Shown one piece after another: positions 24,956 to 40,123 of a stretch of 64,000 bases of DNA. This DNA is from Loxodes magnus (Eukaryota > Ciliophora > Karyorelictea > Loxodida > Loxodidae). Where the stretch lies: NCBI GenBank assembly GCA_946699065.1, contig CAMPDV010000265.1:310001-374000 (forward strand). The letters run 5' to 3'. The translations under genes were made by a program, and so were the position numbers. How positions within the stretch are numbered: position 1 is the first letter of the stretch; each line of letters starts with the position of its first letter. Below the pieces are notes generated by a model. It made no database searches. It had not been told where the DNA came from and worked only from the letters and a program-made list of their open reading frames with translations.

Positions 24956-27900
24956 AAGTTAAATTTTTAGCTTAAAAGGAATATTTTCATCAAATATATT
25001 AGAGATATTGCTAATTCTATGATATTTTTTAGTGTATAAATAAGAAATTATTCTTATATATCTCAATGAAATACTTATAATTATGTATATAGCTTAAATT
25101 TAATTAATGTAATACCTAAATATAAAGATTAAATTTAATTTTAGTATATAGTTTAAGATTGAACTTCATTACTCAAACTTTTTATTAGTATAGTAGAATC
25201 CTGAACTTTATTTTATTGCTATTCATTAAAAGTTTATTACTTATGCTAATTTTATTAGTCTCATTCATAAGGACTTATTGGTTATATACTTTGCTAGTCT
25301 TAGTTTTTCTTCTCTTCCTTCATTGATAGTTTGTGGTCGAAATTATTTCTCTAGTTTGCTCTGCTAAAACCTTTAAGTAATGATTAATCTCTCAGGGTAT
25401 CTAAAGTAATTTCAGTTCTCTCATGATTAATTTAATCTTACAAACATGGAATGATAGAAGCTTAAGATATACGATTAGAAAAAAGTTAGGATTATTAGCG
25501 ATATGAGCAAGAGATTCTATTAGTAGTTTTTCTAATTCTTGTTTTTAATCTTTTTAATTTTGATTTTAATTTGAATTTTTTTCTTATTTTATGATTGTAA
25601 TGCCAATAAAATACTTCGTAAGCTTGCATAACTCCTCCTATGATTATCATTATTCCAACAACAGAGCTTATTAAAGCTTGGAAGAAGGCAAAATAGGTGA
25701 ATTTTAGCGTTCTTATTGTTTTCAATCCACTTTCCATCAGTTCTATTTTTAATTAGCTTCTTATTCCTTATGTTATATGCATTTATTCAGTTGTGAATGT
25801 TGAGCCTATTTCAATTTGCTCCTTGCTCATAAGATGAAAGCCAGTCTAGTCTTAAATTTCTCCATAATCTGACTTATAAACAGAAGGAATTCCAATCACT
25901 GTCATTTAAGTAGGAGTAGGACCTCTAAAAATTCTTCCTTAAGGAGCTGAAATCTTCATGATAACAGTGCTAAACTGGTAGGGAATAGAAGAAGATGAAG
26001 TGACATTAAATTAAATTCCACTGGCAAAACTATTTTCTTCTAGTATATCAATTGATAGCACTATGTTTTAAGTAATGCTAAAATCAAGCAAAGTTAACTT
26101 TATAGAGCATTCTTAATTGTCTTTAAAGCATTAAATTTGCTTAGAATTTGTTTAATTATAACTCATATTATCTTCTATTTCTCGCTACTCCGATGTGATT
26201 TGCACAGATTCGTCACATTAAGTCCATCCCTAATTCATACTATCTTATTACTCCTACTTGACGCATCTTCCTCCATACTATAAATAAGTAAGAGTTATGT
26301 AAAAGTCAGCTTTAATATCTCCATAGCTTTCTAGTAAAATTAGAAGAGGGATAAGAGACTTTGACTCTATAACATTATCTTAGCAAAACTAAATAAAGTT
26401 TACCCAGATGATTAAGATTGCTACGTAAAGGCAAATTATCGTAAAAAATCCCCCAATTCTAGTTTTTTTAAACTTAAAGGCTTCCTCTTTATAGTTATGC
26501 TTGCTATCATAAATATCTATCTCATGTATTTTATCATATAGCTTTTTAGAAAAGCATATAAATATCAAAATGATCGCAAACAGGCTACTAGTTACTATCT
26601 CTGCTAAGAAGTTATTTTTATTTATTTATTTAGTGCTTATTTTATAATTTTAAGGCTAACTGAAGTAAGTCTAATTTTCTGTTAGTAATATCTAAGGCTC
26701 AATTTATCCTATTAGACATTTTTAATTTGCAGGGCATTAATAGCATAAAGATAGTCCAGAAACAGGACCATACGTTCCGTTATTGCAAGGAAGACAATAT
26801 TTTTTATCTTAAGCCGCCTCTAAATTATTTGAAGTTCCAGCAGGACAATTAACGCAAGTACCGTTTAAAGTTCAGTATGTTCCCTTAGCACAATCAAGGC
26901 AGTTATTATCTTAGCCCAGATAAGTTCCATCGCTACATCTTCAGCCACATTATTTAATAGAGCAATTAAAGGTATAAACAAAGAAGTTGTTCTAAGATTT
27001 TGAAAATTAGGCAGAAGACTATGCAACGCCAATTCCACCGAACATTATGATTTATCTTTTATAATATATCATACTTTATCCCAATACATACCCAGGCCAT
27101 GCTCTCTGTTTCTTGTCAGGCTGATAAATAATAGTTTTTTCAGTTTCTAAATTGAACTCTATGAAGTTATCTCTAAGAGAATCTCAGTATTATCCTCCAT
27201 ATAAAATTACTTAGTTTTATGAGGCTACAATTCCCTACTTGGTAGTTTAGTATCCTTATTCCTTTGCTTCATTCACAAGTCTTCATTATTATGTATTTAT
27301 GTTATACACATAGACTGCATTGGTAGGAACTAAAGATAACTTTTCGCCACCTATTACAAAAAAGAGGTTATTATAAGAATGAGCTTTACAGTAATATATT
27401 TCTTTGGGGCCTTTAGAATCTTTTGAAGACAATAAAGTCCATTTATAAGATCCAAAATCAAAGGAATGCAATTCACTTGAAATGCCGTTTTATTCCATTC
27501 CTCCGTAAATTAGAAGCTAGTTTCCTAATATTGCACCGCAACTGCCATATTTTCCAACCGGATTTTCCGAAAGATATTCTTGCTATGATCATCTCTTGGT
27601 GAAGGAATCATACAAATACATATCATCAAAAATTAAATTGTTATATCCGATACCTCCTCAAATTACCAGATATTTCCCATATGTAGCTGATACATGTTTA
27701 CTCCTTTACTAAGGAATGTCTCCTTTAGCATTTGGCATCTCTCATTATCACTTTTTTAAATCAAATAGCCAAATTTCGTTATTTTTTACCTAGTTATGCT
27801 CGCCTCCAAATACTATCATTTTAGTTGAAATCAAATTAGCTGAATGGAACGCTCTTGGCTCAGGAACTTCTATCGTTGAGTATAATTTTTCCCATTCTAG

Positions 27901-28973
27901 AATCTCTTTAGTCATATTTAATCTCATAACGTCATTCTTTACTTCATACTAACTCCAACCTGAAAAAATATAAAAGCAATTTTAGTAAAAAGAAACTATA
28001 GAATTATCTCTCTTACTTATTTCATGATTCGTTACATTTAATATATATCAAGTTAAACCTTCTAAATTTTTAAAGTCAACATAATAAGTTTAGCTTGAAT
28101 CATGAGAGAGTGTAAAATTCCACCCTTAGAAGAAGTATCATCTTTTCTTTTATCAGTCTACCCATTCTCCATGCAAGTAAGATGACTATGGATATTCACC
28201 TTTTACTTTTTTTCTACTTCAGAGTCCAGAAGAGAAATTAAACAAGTACATATCTTAGTCATCGTTTTTAAAACCATAATGTCCATTTTTGAGAAGCAAA
28301 GAACCATTTAAATATAGTAAATTAGGCTAAGTCATTTTTAATGGCTTCTATCCGAATGCTTCGATTTTCTTAAATCTTCAGTCGGTAAAACTCAGTTCTC
28401 AGAACTCATCTGTATACTCTTCTTTTCCCATTCCACCGTACATAACCATTTTCCAGGTCTAATTTATCTGATCTCAATAGGTTGTGCAACCCATTTTTTT
28501 TGAAGGTGGAGGGAGTTCTCCTGATGGAGTAATTTTAGTCCAATAATAATTATTTAAATCCAGTATTCATAAATCATTTTAGTATCCGTTTTAAGCTTAA
28601 CCTCCATAGAGGATAAACTAGTTTTTTTCTTCAATTTTAGATGTGCAATGACTAGTCCTTGCTTAAGGCATTTCTTCATTAGTTAAAGTGATTCTAGTTC
28701 ATTTTTAATCCCTGAATGTAAACTTTCAAGTATCATCTAGCATTTATGTATTCCCCATACCATGAGATACTATCAAATATTAATCTAAAAATTACTAGCC
28801 ACTACTTCAGAAGCGAGGAGCAGGTGGAGTTCCACTGTAAGGAAATAAGTCTCATTCTTGGAAGGAAGCTTTAAAAAACACCAACAGCAAAAATAGAAAA
28901 TAAGCCATTTATTTACTTCGTGGAAAACGTATCTTAATAAATTAAATCCTAAGCTTTTCTTATAAATTATTTA
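24956..28973 (-). repeat. Right arm of the large inverted duplication
   Basis: Reverse complement of 7930-11949 with only scattered substitutions and no length change across the gene. Together the arms form an inverted repeat of about 4 kb around a spacer of about 13 kb. Confidence 0.9.
25153..28908 (-). CDS. Kelch-repeat, Cys-rich multi-pass membrane protein (copy 2)
   Basis: Same length and layout as the gene at 7994-11749: signal peptide, kelch propeller, Cys-rich modules, three membrane segments, Gln-rich tail. The few differences include a KDSKGPKE phrase where copy 1 reads KDSQDPKE, and Asn for His in a Cys-rich module (about residue 688). The frame is uninterrupted under the same code, so both copies look functional. 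The high identity argues for recent duplication or ongoing gene conversion. The stop is assigned to the TAA equivalent to that of copy 1 and is equally uncertain. Confidence 0.92.
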
Positions 28974-30149
28974 ATAATAAAGCAACTTCTATAAATAACT
29001 AAAATTGTTATAAGCAAATACTAAAGTCTGTTTTTAATGCTTAAATAAGCTTTATAATTGGATATGCTAAAATTTAATCTAACTAAGTAAGGATTAATAA
29101 GGGTAACTAAAGAGACTAAAATTAAAAGATTGATATGAAAAAGTAAAATTTATTCTACATATCTTAAATAAATTTGTATCTATCATTTTATAGTTCTATA
29201 TTTACTATTTATCCTACTCAATAAATAAAGATCTTAGTTAGCAGGACTAATCTAAGAAATATAAAGTTCTTTAATAATTATTAATTAATTTAGATTCTAA
29301 TAGACTGCAAATTCTAAATAATTTTTTACTTATATTATTTTAAATAATCCATCTTTAGTCGCTAGTTATTACAATGCCTTTAATTTAAGACTGTTAAATC
29401 TAGTGGATGATTTATATAATTAAAAAGCAACATAGTTGCTTCTAGCCTTTTTAGCTTTAATTATTTTATTTAAGCATAAGTTTATTCTATATGTATTTTC
29501 TTAAAATTAATAACTTACAAGCTAAAAATTAAGCCTAAATATAACTAATTTAACCAGAATTTATTAATGTTCTCATATTCCTTAATTTTATTTTAAAAAG
29601 AAAGATTCCCTCATCTAAGCAAAACCTATAATTTTGCTAATTAAAATAGTAAGTTGCTCTCTATTCTGTAAGAATAATAAACAATTATCAAGGAAGAAAT
29701 TTTTGTTAATGACTATAAACAAATAATAGTTTTGGCTAGGAGATTTAAGCAGTCAAGAAATAAAGTATTAATTAAAAGCTTGCTTTATACTAAAAGATAT
29801 TACACAAATATATAGTTATTATTCTATTTTTTGGCATAAAATAAGATATTAACTCATTACGAACTTATTCTATTTGCTCTTTACTTAAATAAATCATTTT
29901 AAGAATGTAACCATAGACTTTAGCTATTAATCTCTTAAGTGCTATAATCATTTTTTAGCTTTCAAATATAAATGATAAATTTAATAAATAAAGCTTAGTT
30001 ATGCTTATATAACTAAATTCATCTATTTTTTCTTAACTTTTTATACAATTTCCTTTAATTAATAAGATTTAATATGTTTTACTCATATTCCATATAGATA
30101 ATCAATTCTTTTTGGAAACTACCAACTCAATCATCTTTTTTCATTAACC
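28909..30149. other. Upstream flank of kelch copy 2
   Basis: The first 65 bp match the upstream region of copy 1, and weaker similarity continues for perhaps 40 bp more, so the promoter of both copies should lie here. Beyond that the sequence is AT-rich and I see no gene. Confidence 0.4.
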
Positions 30150-30770
30150 TTTTGAAATTTTCTTCTTCTTTTGTGTTTCTATCTTAATGTTCCAATTAGT
30201 GATGTAATTCTTCCATTCATTCATCACCTTGTTCTAGAATTTAAATTTTTCTTCGAAGATCCTTGAATAAAAGTATTTAATCCTTAAATAAATTTGATAA
30301 ATGACTTTGGGTGGGGAGTTTTGATTTAAATAGCTTTAGTTATAGATAATAATTTAAGTATATCATAATTCTAAAGTCTTTAAACTCAAGAATAAAATCT
30401 AGTAGAGCTTCCCTTGTCTTTATATGTGTGTAAATATCTAAGTTCACAAAAATACTTATCTCAGAGTGTTTAAAATGGTTTACCTTTATTTTAATGAAAC
30501 TAGAATTTATAAGAAAAAGTTTTAAGTTTATAAATGCGACTGTTTCCCTTATCATATTCATTTAGTTTTTTATAAGCATAAGTAATTTAGTTATCAATGT
30601 CTCCAAAATTAAAGTATGTAATAATCAATGCATTCATCCTATCTACTACAACTTAAAAGAATCTTTATTTGATATTTTTTATTCTATGTGATAAAATATT
30701 AAGGAATTGACTAATTTAAATCTATGAAGCAAGATTCCTTAAATGTTTATTTAAACTTTATAATACCCAT
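30150..30770 (-). pseudogene. Possible decayed or split host gene
   Basis: Two coding-like stretches lie in order on the minus strand but in different frames. Near 30560-30650 a phrase MNALIITYFNFGDIDNQI is reminiscent of a TPR helix pair. Near 30130-30300 a charged helix-rich segment includes ILEQGDEWMEELHHQLEH. Either an intron or decay separates them. I do not recognise the protein, and composition alone makes me suspect coding. Confidence 0.3.
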
Positions 30771-31229
30771 ATAGCCATTTTAAACTCAGATCTTAACTAT
30801 TTTTTAGTTTTTAAATCATCCAAGAAAAATTTGCAGAATAGCTTCTAATCCATATTCCGTTTTTGGAAGTCAGAAGATATAAAAGAGCTATTTTAATTTT
30901 ATGGCTTAAAATTTTATATTTTGATAATTAAATTAATGCTAATTCACATATTTACTATATTTTTAGGATACTCCTTGCAATGTGCTTTATAGTTCATTCT
31001 CTTATGAAAACATATCCCAAATAAGCAACTTGCTGTGATCTTTATACTTCCTAATCATTCAATTTTATGTTAAAGTTTAGTACTAATTAATTAGTTTTCA
31101 ATCAAAACCATTTTTTACCTTTTCTAAATACTTTATGACGATATCATAGAATATAATAGTTAAAAATGTTAAGTGCAAAATTTCTTTGTACTATGATAAT
31201 AATGATACTAATACTAATATATTAGCGTG
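30771..31229. other. Gap
   Basis: AT-rich; nothing recognised. Confidence 0.35.
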
Positions 31230-32480
31230 GACCACCATTGACGGGATCACCACTAATCAAATATTTTTAAAGATTTTTCTAATAGTATATTTTTATTTGG
31301 ACGACGCTAGTATCTTCTGAATCGTATGTCAATATAATTTTAATTATTTTTCTTCCTTTATATTTAGGTGAAATCAAAACCTAACATATTTCTCTTTCAA
31401 AAGCTTATTTCAGTATATTTTCTAGGTATTTCTTGATAAACTTAAATTTTTCTTTCAATATAATTTTCTGCTTGAAGTTTAATATTTTTTAAATATATTA
31501 TGCATACCTTTTTCTACTATTTACACTTGTTTTTAAAATATGATCTTAGTATATAATGATTACATTTGTAGTATCAATATCTCATTATTTTTCTACTAAA
31601 TTTAAAGTTTTGGTGAACATTTATTTTTCAATTACAATTGTATAATTTTCTTAATTTATTTAGATTTATTTCAATCCAATATGTATTATATAAATTTATC
31701 AAGTAGTAAAGCTTAATTATTAAAGGCTTAATTTCTTCTATGCAAACTGGATGATATTTTGTTCTACTTAGCTAATCAATACAGATAGCATGAGATTTAT
31801 GAAAACATTGTAAGAATTTTATTTAATCTTCTTAGCTAATTTCTTAGATGCTTAGTTAACTATAAAATATCTCAATTCTTTTTATTAAAGTTACCTGAAA
31901 TTTAATTCTACGCTTGTGATAAATAAATAACGTCAACTAATAGTGTCGAATATTTTTCTAGTATTAATAAGATTTTTATAAATATTATTATTTTCCTCAT
32001 CTTCAATATAAATTAAAAACTGGCTGCAGTATTCATGTCTGGTCCTTAGTTAATTTTTTAATTAATAATCCCTAATAAAAGAGATATATGAATTTATGTT
32101 CATGAAGATATTCATAGAGTCTTAAAGGTAGAAATTTATCATGCATTTTTAAGATAAAATTTAATAGAGTAATTTATTTTAAATTTTTCAGTCTTTTTTA
32201 AATCTTTTTTATAATTAAGAAGAATTCTTAGTTACTTAAGTTTATCAGGGATTATTAATTTTTCTATCATTTTACTCAGAAACCTTTTAATTACAACATG
32301 GAATGCTATATTAGCATAGTTAATGAATTCTGATTTGATGCCATTTGCTCCAGAAGTTTTGCTATTTGCTAATTTTATATAATTGCTACATCTTCTTTTA
32401 AACTGAAAAGTTGAAAACTTGCGAATTTGAAGCTTTTAAAATGTTTACAAAGTTATATTTAAAATAGTGATCCTCATAAA
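31230..32480 (-). mobile_element. LINE reverse-transcriptase remnant (copy 2, decayed)
   Basis: Minus strand near 32330-32400 reads LANSKTSGANGIKSEFINYA, the typical N-terminal palm phrase of LINE reverse transcriptases. It is colinear with LANNKISGSYGLKAEFIKYG in the LINE at 34610-36935. IIPDKLK follows, and further on a KIFDTIS phrase stands for motif A (EKMFDS in the other copy). Later motifs are not readable. The 3' end near 31200-31230 has an ATT-rich tail. It is 5'-truncated, has many frame changes and small deletions, and is older than the other LINE copy. Confidence 0.65.
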
Positions 32481-32589
32481 TACTTTGTTGAAAGTATTAT
32501 ACTTAAATGCTTGTAAAATTAAACAAATATTTACCTATTTATTTTCTTTAATTTAACTTAAAATAATTATTTAAATATATTATATTGTA

Positions 32590-33450
32590 GTGTAATACAA
32601 AATGGCTAGTTTCAACAACGATTTTTTTACCGCCTCCTAGGAGCAGGAAGTATCTTCTCCTACAATCTCTTAACTTTAACTAACCTATTCTTCTTACGAC
32701 CAACAACTGTTTAGGTAGTAAATTTATAATATTAAGAAATGATATCCACAATAGCCCAATGAAATAGATTCTCAGCATATAATTCTTGAAAAGCTCTAAA
32801 ATATGTAGAAAGAAATAATAAGTATCTCTAAAGCTATATTTAGTTAAAGAAAATTATAATGTCTGATAAATAGAATTAATATGCTAAAACAAGAAAATAA
32901 CTGCTTCAAATCTGAAATTACTGGCCATCTTCAGTTCTAAGAGTTCTATTTGGGAAATTACCAGACAGAGGAAAAATTTAACTATTTGCTGGGATTACTA
33001 AAAACTACTTTTGAATAACCTTCCTCATAATCATCCTATGGATACAGAACCAACAATACGGCAAGTAGAAGCAAAAAAGAGAAATATAAGATGCTGATTT
33101 TGTAAAACGCATGCAAACTTCGAAAGAAATTGTTGGAAATTTTGAAATAAGCAAAAAGATGTTAATAAGAAGCTATAAAAATAATGTAATAAACTAAGTA
33201 AGCTGAATAATACCCTAAAGGACAAAACTTATAGGCAAAGGATAGTGTATAAATAAGTTTACAGAATAAGTGTGAAGAGACTCAAACACTCAAGCTCTAA
33301 TAAAAATTTGACTAATAATTGTTTCTAAATAAAATACCTATAATAAAACCAGGGGGAAAGAATAATAGTTGATACGTTATTATGATGCATAAAACAGAGA
33401 AAAGCCATGAAAAATTCTACCAAAATATTTTATTTAAACATTTAAAAATT
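32590..33450 (+). mobile_element. CCHC coiled-coil element
   Basis: ATG at 32605 after AT-rich leader. Gln-rich coiled coil, then a zinc-knuckle-like motif at 33092-33133 (CWFCKTHANFERNC, with altered spacing to the His), then Lys/Gln-rich sequence. No enzyme. It lies divergently to the LINE remnant at 31230-32480. It looks broken, with about one or two breaks. Confidence 0.6.
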
Positions 33451-33494
33451 TAATAAAATAATGAACCTTTTAAAGATGGAATAACTATAATTTA

Positions 33495-34290
33495 ATTATT
33501 ATATAATATATATAAAATGACACCAAGAAACAATTCACCTAAAATCAATCTTCTAACTAACAAAAAGATTATCTCAACTGAGATTTATTCGCTATAATAG
33601 AAAAAAAACTATAAGATGCAGTGCATCAATTAATTCTACAAATATACAGTCTAGATTTTAAAATTGACTAACTTTAAAATGATAATATAATACTGATTAT
33701 AGAAATGAGCTTAAAAGCTTCAACAAATCTATTTAGTCAAGAATCAAAAAAAGAGCAGAAGAAAAAATTTTTAAATTCTAAATCTCAATTAAATAGACTA
33801 CGAACTAGTTACGAGTAAAGCTATGCTCGATCTAACAGAGATTAAGCAATAAAATTTAATTATTAATCAAACATAAAAAAATTAAACAATTAATTAAATA
33901 ATAAAAAGAAGATCAAATATGTGTTGATTCTTTAGAATGCCAGGACACACAAAATAAACTGTTGGAGACACAAAAAATTTCAAAGTTGAAAAACAAAAAA
34001 TCTGATAAAACCTAACCAAGATTTATTATATATTCAAATGTGACTATATTGGATAAAAATGATTGGTGGAGACTAGTTACTTTGGCAAATAGTAGATATT
34101 CAAAAAAGAAGAGCAAAGCAAATGTTTGGAAACGAGAATGGAATAAAATACTAACAATAAAGAAAGGCTAGATTAGCAAGCATAGATATTCTATTCAAGA
34201 ATAAAAGCCTGGAGAAGAAATAGACAATTTCAATGAATTTTACAATAATTCTTGAGACTTTTAATAAACTAATACATGAAAAAGTCAAAT
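33495..34290 (+). mobile_element. CCHC coiled-coil element
   Basis: The leader AATATATATAAAATGACACC is identical to the start of the minus-strand element at 56249. The N-terminus shares the EIYSLQ phrase with 14112. A degraded zinc knuckle (CWFFRMPGH, about 33925) and the C-terminal YSIQEQKPGEEIDNF phrase complete the layout. It is broken, probably in several places. Confidence 0.6.
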
Positions 34291-34609
34291 AAAGGAGACA
34301 TCAAATTAATAAATTAAGTTAATTATGTTATGTAATATTTTGCATTTCAAATTCTCTAAGATTTAAAAGAACATTGAACCTGTTATCTCTCAAATAATTT
34401 ATTGTGCAATTTACTACTAAATCCTAATTCCATAAACCATCTTATCCTGTTTCAATTTAAAAAAACTATTCTTTAAAGATAAAATTATCTATTTCTTATT
34501 GCTTAATAAATTAATTACTTTCTTATATTTATATAAAACACTTTATATTTAATATCATATTAAATTCAGTTAAAATCGCTTGAATATTGTATGTAAACTT
34601 AAAATCTAA

Positions 34610-36935
34610 GGAAGATATTATGAGAAAAATAATAATAATAATGATATAAAAAGTTTCAATACTTTGAATATTTGACTTAGTTGCCCTACTTATAGTTATA
34701 TTTACTGCGAATTATGTTAAATATAAGAGTTTATGTAATTTTATTATCAACCTCTAGTTAATTCTTTCTGCTCCTATTCTTTTATTTCTTCTATATTGGA
34801 TCTAAATTGTGTTTTCGTATTTTCCTCTCTCTCTTCCTATTTTCAATTTTCTTCTTATTTGTTTTCAAAACCATTACTTAAGTTTCTTTCTTAAATTATA
34901 TTTTTTTCTCTCATCAATTTTTCTTTTCAACTGCTAAATTTTTTAAATTTCTATCCTTTTTTAAGCAATTTTTGATGAAAATTTTTAATATATTTGTCAA
35001 TCTTATGGGCTCTACTTTTTGCAAAGTTAGAATTAATATAATTTTAGTCGTACAGAATTAGTTTTTTATAATCTTTGTCATTAAATATTTTTCGATTAGA
35101 TAATTCCTAAAAAATATCTTAATATAAAGTACATTCAAATATATGATCGAGTTCATCATGAGCTAAACCACATGCACAATCAATTCCATTTTATGTGCTT
35201 ATGTGACGCAAACTAAATTCATATTAGAAATTATAGATGAATGTCCTCAGTTTGAAAATAGAAATTATGTCTTATATTCTATGTCTGTTAAACTTAGTAT
35301 AATTATTTCAGAAAATACACTTTTATTATTTTAAATTGATTACATATATCTTAAAGCTGTAAGTATCCGTGTATTCATTTAAAAACACTCTTATAAAAAT
35401 TGTTCTTTCACTCCTAGAATAATAGGCTAATTAAATTCTTTTAAATTTGTCATACTTTCAATATCAATTTTATATTATTCAAGGCTTTTATTTATGTATT
35501 TCATATATGCCAAATTGTATTGCTTCCATTTAGAAAACAAGAATGCTATATCAGAATTCATGTTTACTCTACTGGTTTGTTATAGTTTAAAATAAAAACG
35601 CATTAATTTTAATATAGTCATGTGTATAAAAGGAAGTCAATTAAGATCAACGAAGTAAGATTCATTAAAGCCGATTAAGGAGATTTAATTGCTTTTCTTG
35701 AAATGAGTTTTTGTAATTTGGTTATTTAAATTTTCATTCCTTTAAGTCCTAACATGATATTACAAGGAGTTATATCACTTCCATACTCTATTTTAGTCAA
35801 AATAAACGTTCTGCAAAATTGTTTAAAATTGAGTGATGATACTACTCCGTACTTAGAAAGAATTGCTAATGTTTTCAAAACTGCTACTCTAAAGTCAGAT
35901 ACTTTGCTTGAACAGTGTAGATTATAATTTTATTCATTTCCCAATCTGTATCCAAGATATGTAATTTCGTCCTTATAAACTATAGGAATTTCATTAATAT
36001 TTAAATTTATTTTAATTCTATTTTCTTTCTTTTTTAAGAACTAAATTACTTCACATTTTTCCACATTTATATTTAGTTTTACTCAAGAAATATTTTATTG
36101 TGGTGTCGAGTAATTTTTATGCATTTTACTATGAATTAGAAAGCTCAATTAAGTCATCTGCAAAGCTACGAACCACAAAATTTCTCTAGTAGATATTATA
36201 GTCATATTTATGCTATTTTTCTTCTAAATATCTAATTACAATATCATAGTAAAGTATGTAAGTTCAGGTCCATGGCTGCTTCCTTATAATACTCCATTAT
36301 TTAACTTAAGTTATTTTTTAATATTACCATCAATAAGAAACTTAGCCTCAATATTTTTTTAAAAAGATTCAAGTACCATTATCAATTCTAGAGGTAATCT
36401 AAGTCTTCTTAGATGGTCAAATATCATTTTTCTTGGTATACTGTCAAACATTTTTTCCACGTCTATTAGAGTGACAATTAACTATTTTTTTATGATCATC
36501 TACGATGCGAGTCAATAATCTATTAAATTGTTCAAATTTATTATGATATAGATCTTTTCCGATAAAAACCAAATTAAGCTTGATGAATGATATTTCTTTC
36601 ATATGTTAAATTATAGAGTCTTTAAGTTAATGCTTTACCATATATTTTAAGTAAGCAATTCAATAGGTCTATTGGTCTTCAATTACTTCAGACACTTTTA
36701 CTTCCTTTTTTGAAAATAGGTAAAATATTAATTCTTTTCAATTCATTTGGTATAGTGAGTATTCTTAGCATATTTTAACTAAAACTTGTAAATATATTAT
36801 GTAATTCCTATCCTCCATATTTAATAAATTCTGCTTTTAAACCATAACTACCTGAGATTTTGTTATTTGCTAATTGATTTATTATTAATTTCAGATTCTT
36901 TAAAAAGAGGCATTTCTTATAAATGACAGGGATCA
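34610..36935 (-). mobile_element. LINE (non-LTR retrotransposon), reverse transcriptase and C-terminal zinc motif, 5'-truncated
   Basis: With the ciliate code the minus strand gives, in order, LANNKISGSYGLKAEFIKYG (about 36880-36820), LPIFKKG, NWRPIDLLN, QAQFGFIGK, LIDVEKMFDSIPR (motif A, about 36430-36470), the catalytic FADD (36153-36164) and TYLGYRLGN. About 900 bp further comes a C-x1-C...H...C zinc motif (DCACGLAHDELDHIFEC, about 35150-35205) typical of the C-terminus of I/R1/jockey-like LINEs. No endonuclease or ORF1 is present upstream; the copy is truncated where it meets the type A repeat. There are a few frame changes, for example just before motif A. The 3' end reads GAAACTTTTTATATC followed by (ATT)n, shared with type C repeats and family D. 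It is a plausible source of the machinery that moved them. Confidence 0.82.
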
Positions 36936-36939
36936 AAAT

Positions 36940-37281
36940 TTATAAATAAATAAATAAATTTGATTATAGAGCGCGTAGCACTCTCGTTGGTGCGCAGCTC
37001 TTTAAAAAAATGTTTCTTACTGACAAGAATGTTTATTACTGATAAAATTATCAGATACTGGTAGACCTTGTTCAATACTGGTATAATTATTCAGTACTGA
37101 TAAAAATGTTCAATACTGATATAATTTTAGAATACTCGTAATCTTTAATACTTGTATGAGATCCAAGGACATGGCAGGATTGTGTCTCATTGCATCACCA
37201 AAGCAGAGGACGACATGTGTCAATTATGGGTACTTAACTTCCCCAACCTCTGATGAAGATGACCTTGTTGTTCACCTTTGA
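36940..37281 (-). repeat. SINE-like repeat type A, copy 2
   Basis: Inverted copy of 18281-18623 with about 95% identity, including the 19-bp tandem units, the 3' hairpin and the TTTA tail (reading TAAATAAATAAA on the plus strand). Differences cluster in the head, for example around 37209-37213. Confidence 0.8.
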
Positions 37282-38197
37282 AAAACTATGGCGGTTTTAA
37301 AAAATATATAATAAAGGCTTATTTTTATATATTGTATTAATGTTTCTATTTGAACTTTCAATCTCTTCTTAATTTAAATTTGAATGGTTGTCAAAAACTT
37401 AAATTTCTTAAATAAATTGCTATTGTTACTCATAATTCAAAGTAATCTAATTACGTATTTTCTGATTAATTAAAGTTTTTGATTATTTTAACATTATTTA
37501 TGCATTCTTTTTAAGATTTTGATGAAGTTTATAATAATTTTTTTTATTTGTTAACAAAGTGCAATCTCAGCATTAATATTAATTATATCACAGATAAATT
37601 AGTACTACTTTTCGACATTGCTTTAACCTATTTGTTTAAATTGGGAAAACTTTCCCTAATAAAGATTTTGAAATTGTCTTCTTTATTAGGATCCTACAAT
37701 TTGGAATTTTAAAGAGCAGACGATATTCTTAATTTTGATATATTCTAGTTAAATCATATTTTAGAATAATAATTAATGGGAAATATTATGCGAACAAACA
37801 GCTAAATTTTTAATATCAACTTAATTCTTCGTTATAAAATAATAAATATGAGAACAAAATTACTTTCTTGTTTTCTCTTTTTATAATTGTTCTATTTTAG
37901 CCTCTTATAATAATTTACCCTCAAACTTTTATATCATATTGATATTATATTTTCTTAGTAGTTTTAAGCTTTAAATTTAAAATAATCTTTATTACTGCTC
38001 TTTTATTTTATGTTTTATTTTTTTAATTAGAACATAATTTAGTTTATTATTTTCACAGTATTCTCAAAATATAGCACAATTACTTTCTATCACCTTGCTA
38101 TCTTCTTCACTTGCTTTTACATCGTTAAAACTATTTTCCTTTATACTATAAAAATCCTTTTATTCAAATATCTATATTTATTAAATATTTTACTTAC
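37282..38197. other. 3' flank of the kinase-WD40 gene
   Basis: AT-rich. The frame of the kinase-WD40 gene could be read further into this region because the code has no obligatory stop, but composition becomes low-complexity after 38198. No other gene recognised. Confidence 0.4.

Positions 38198-40123
<1,926 letters not shown>

Noticed and set aside
36940-36965. Target-site duplication around type A copy 2
   Set aside because: The tail of TTTA units and the AT-rich flanks match by composition; no distinct direct repeat could be defined.
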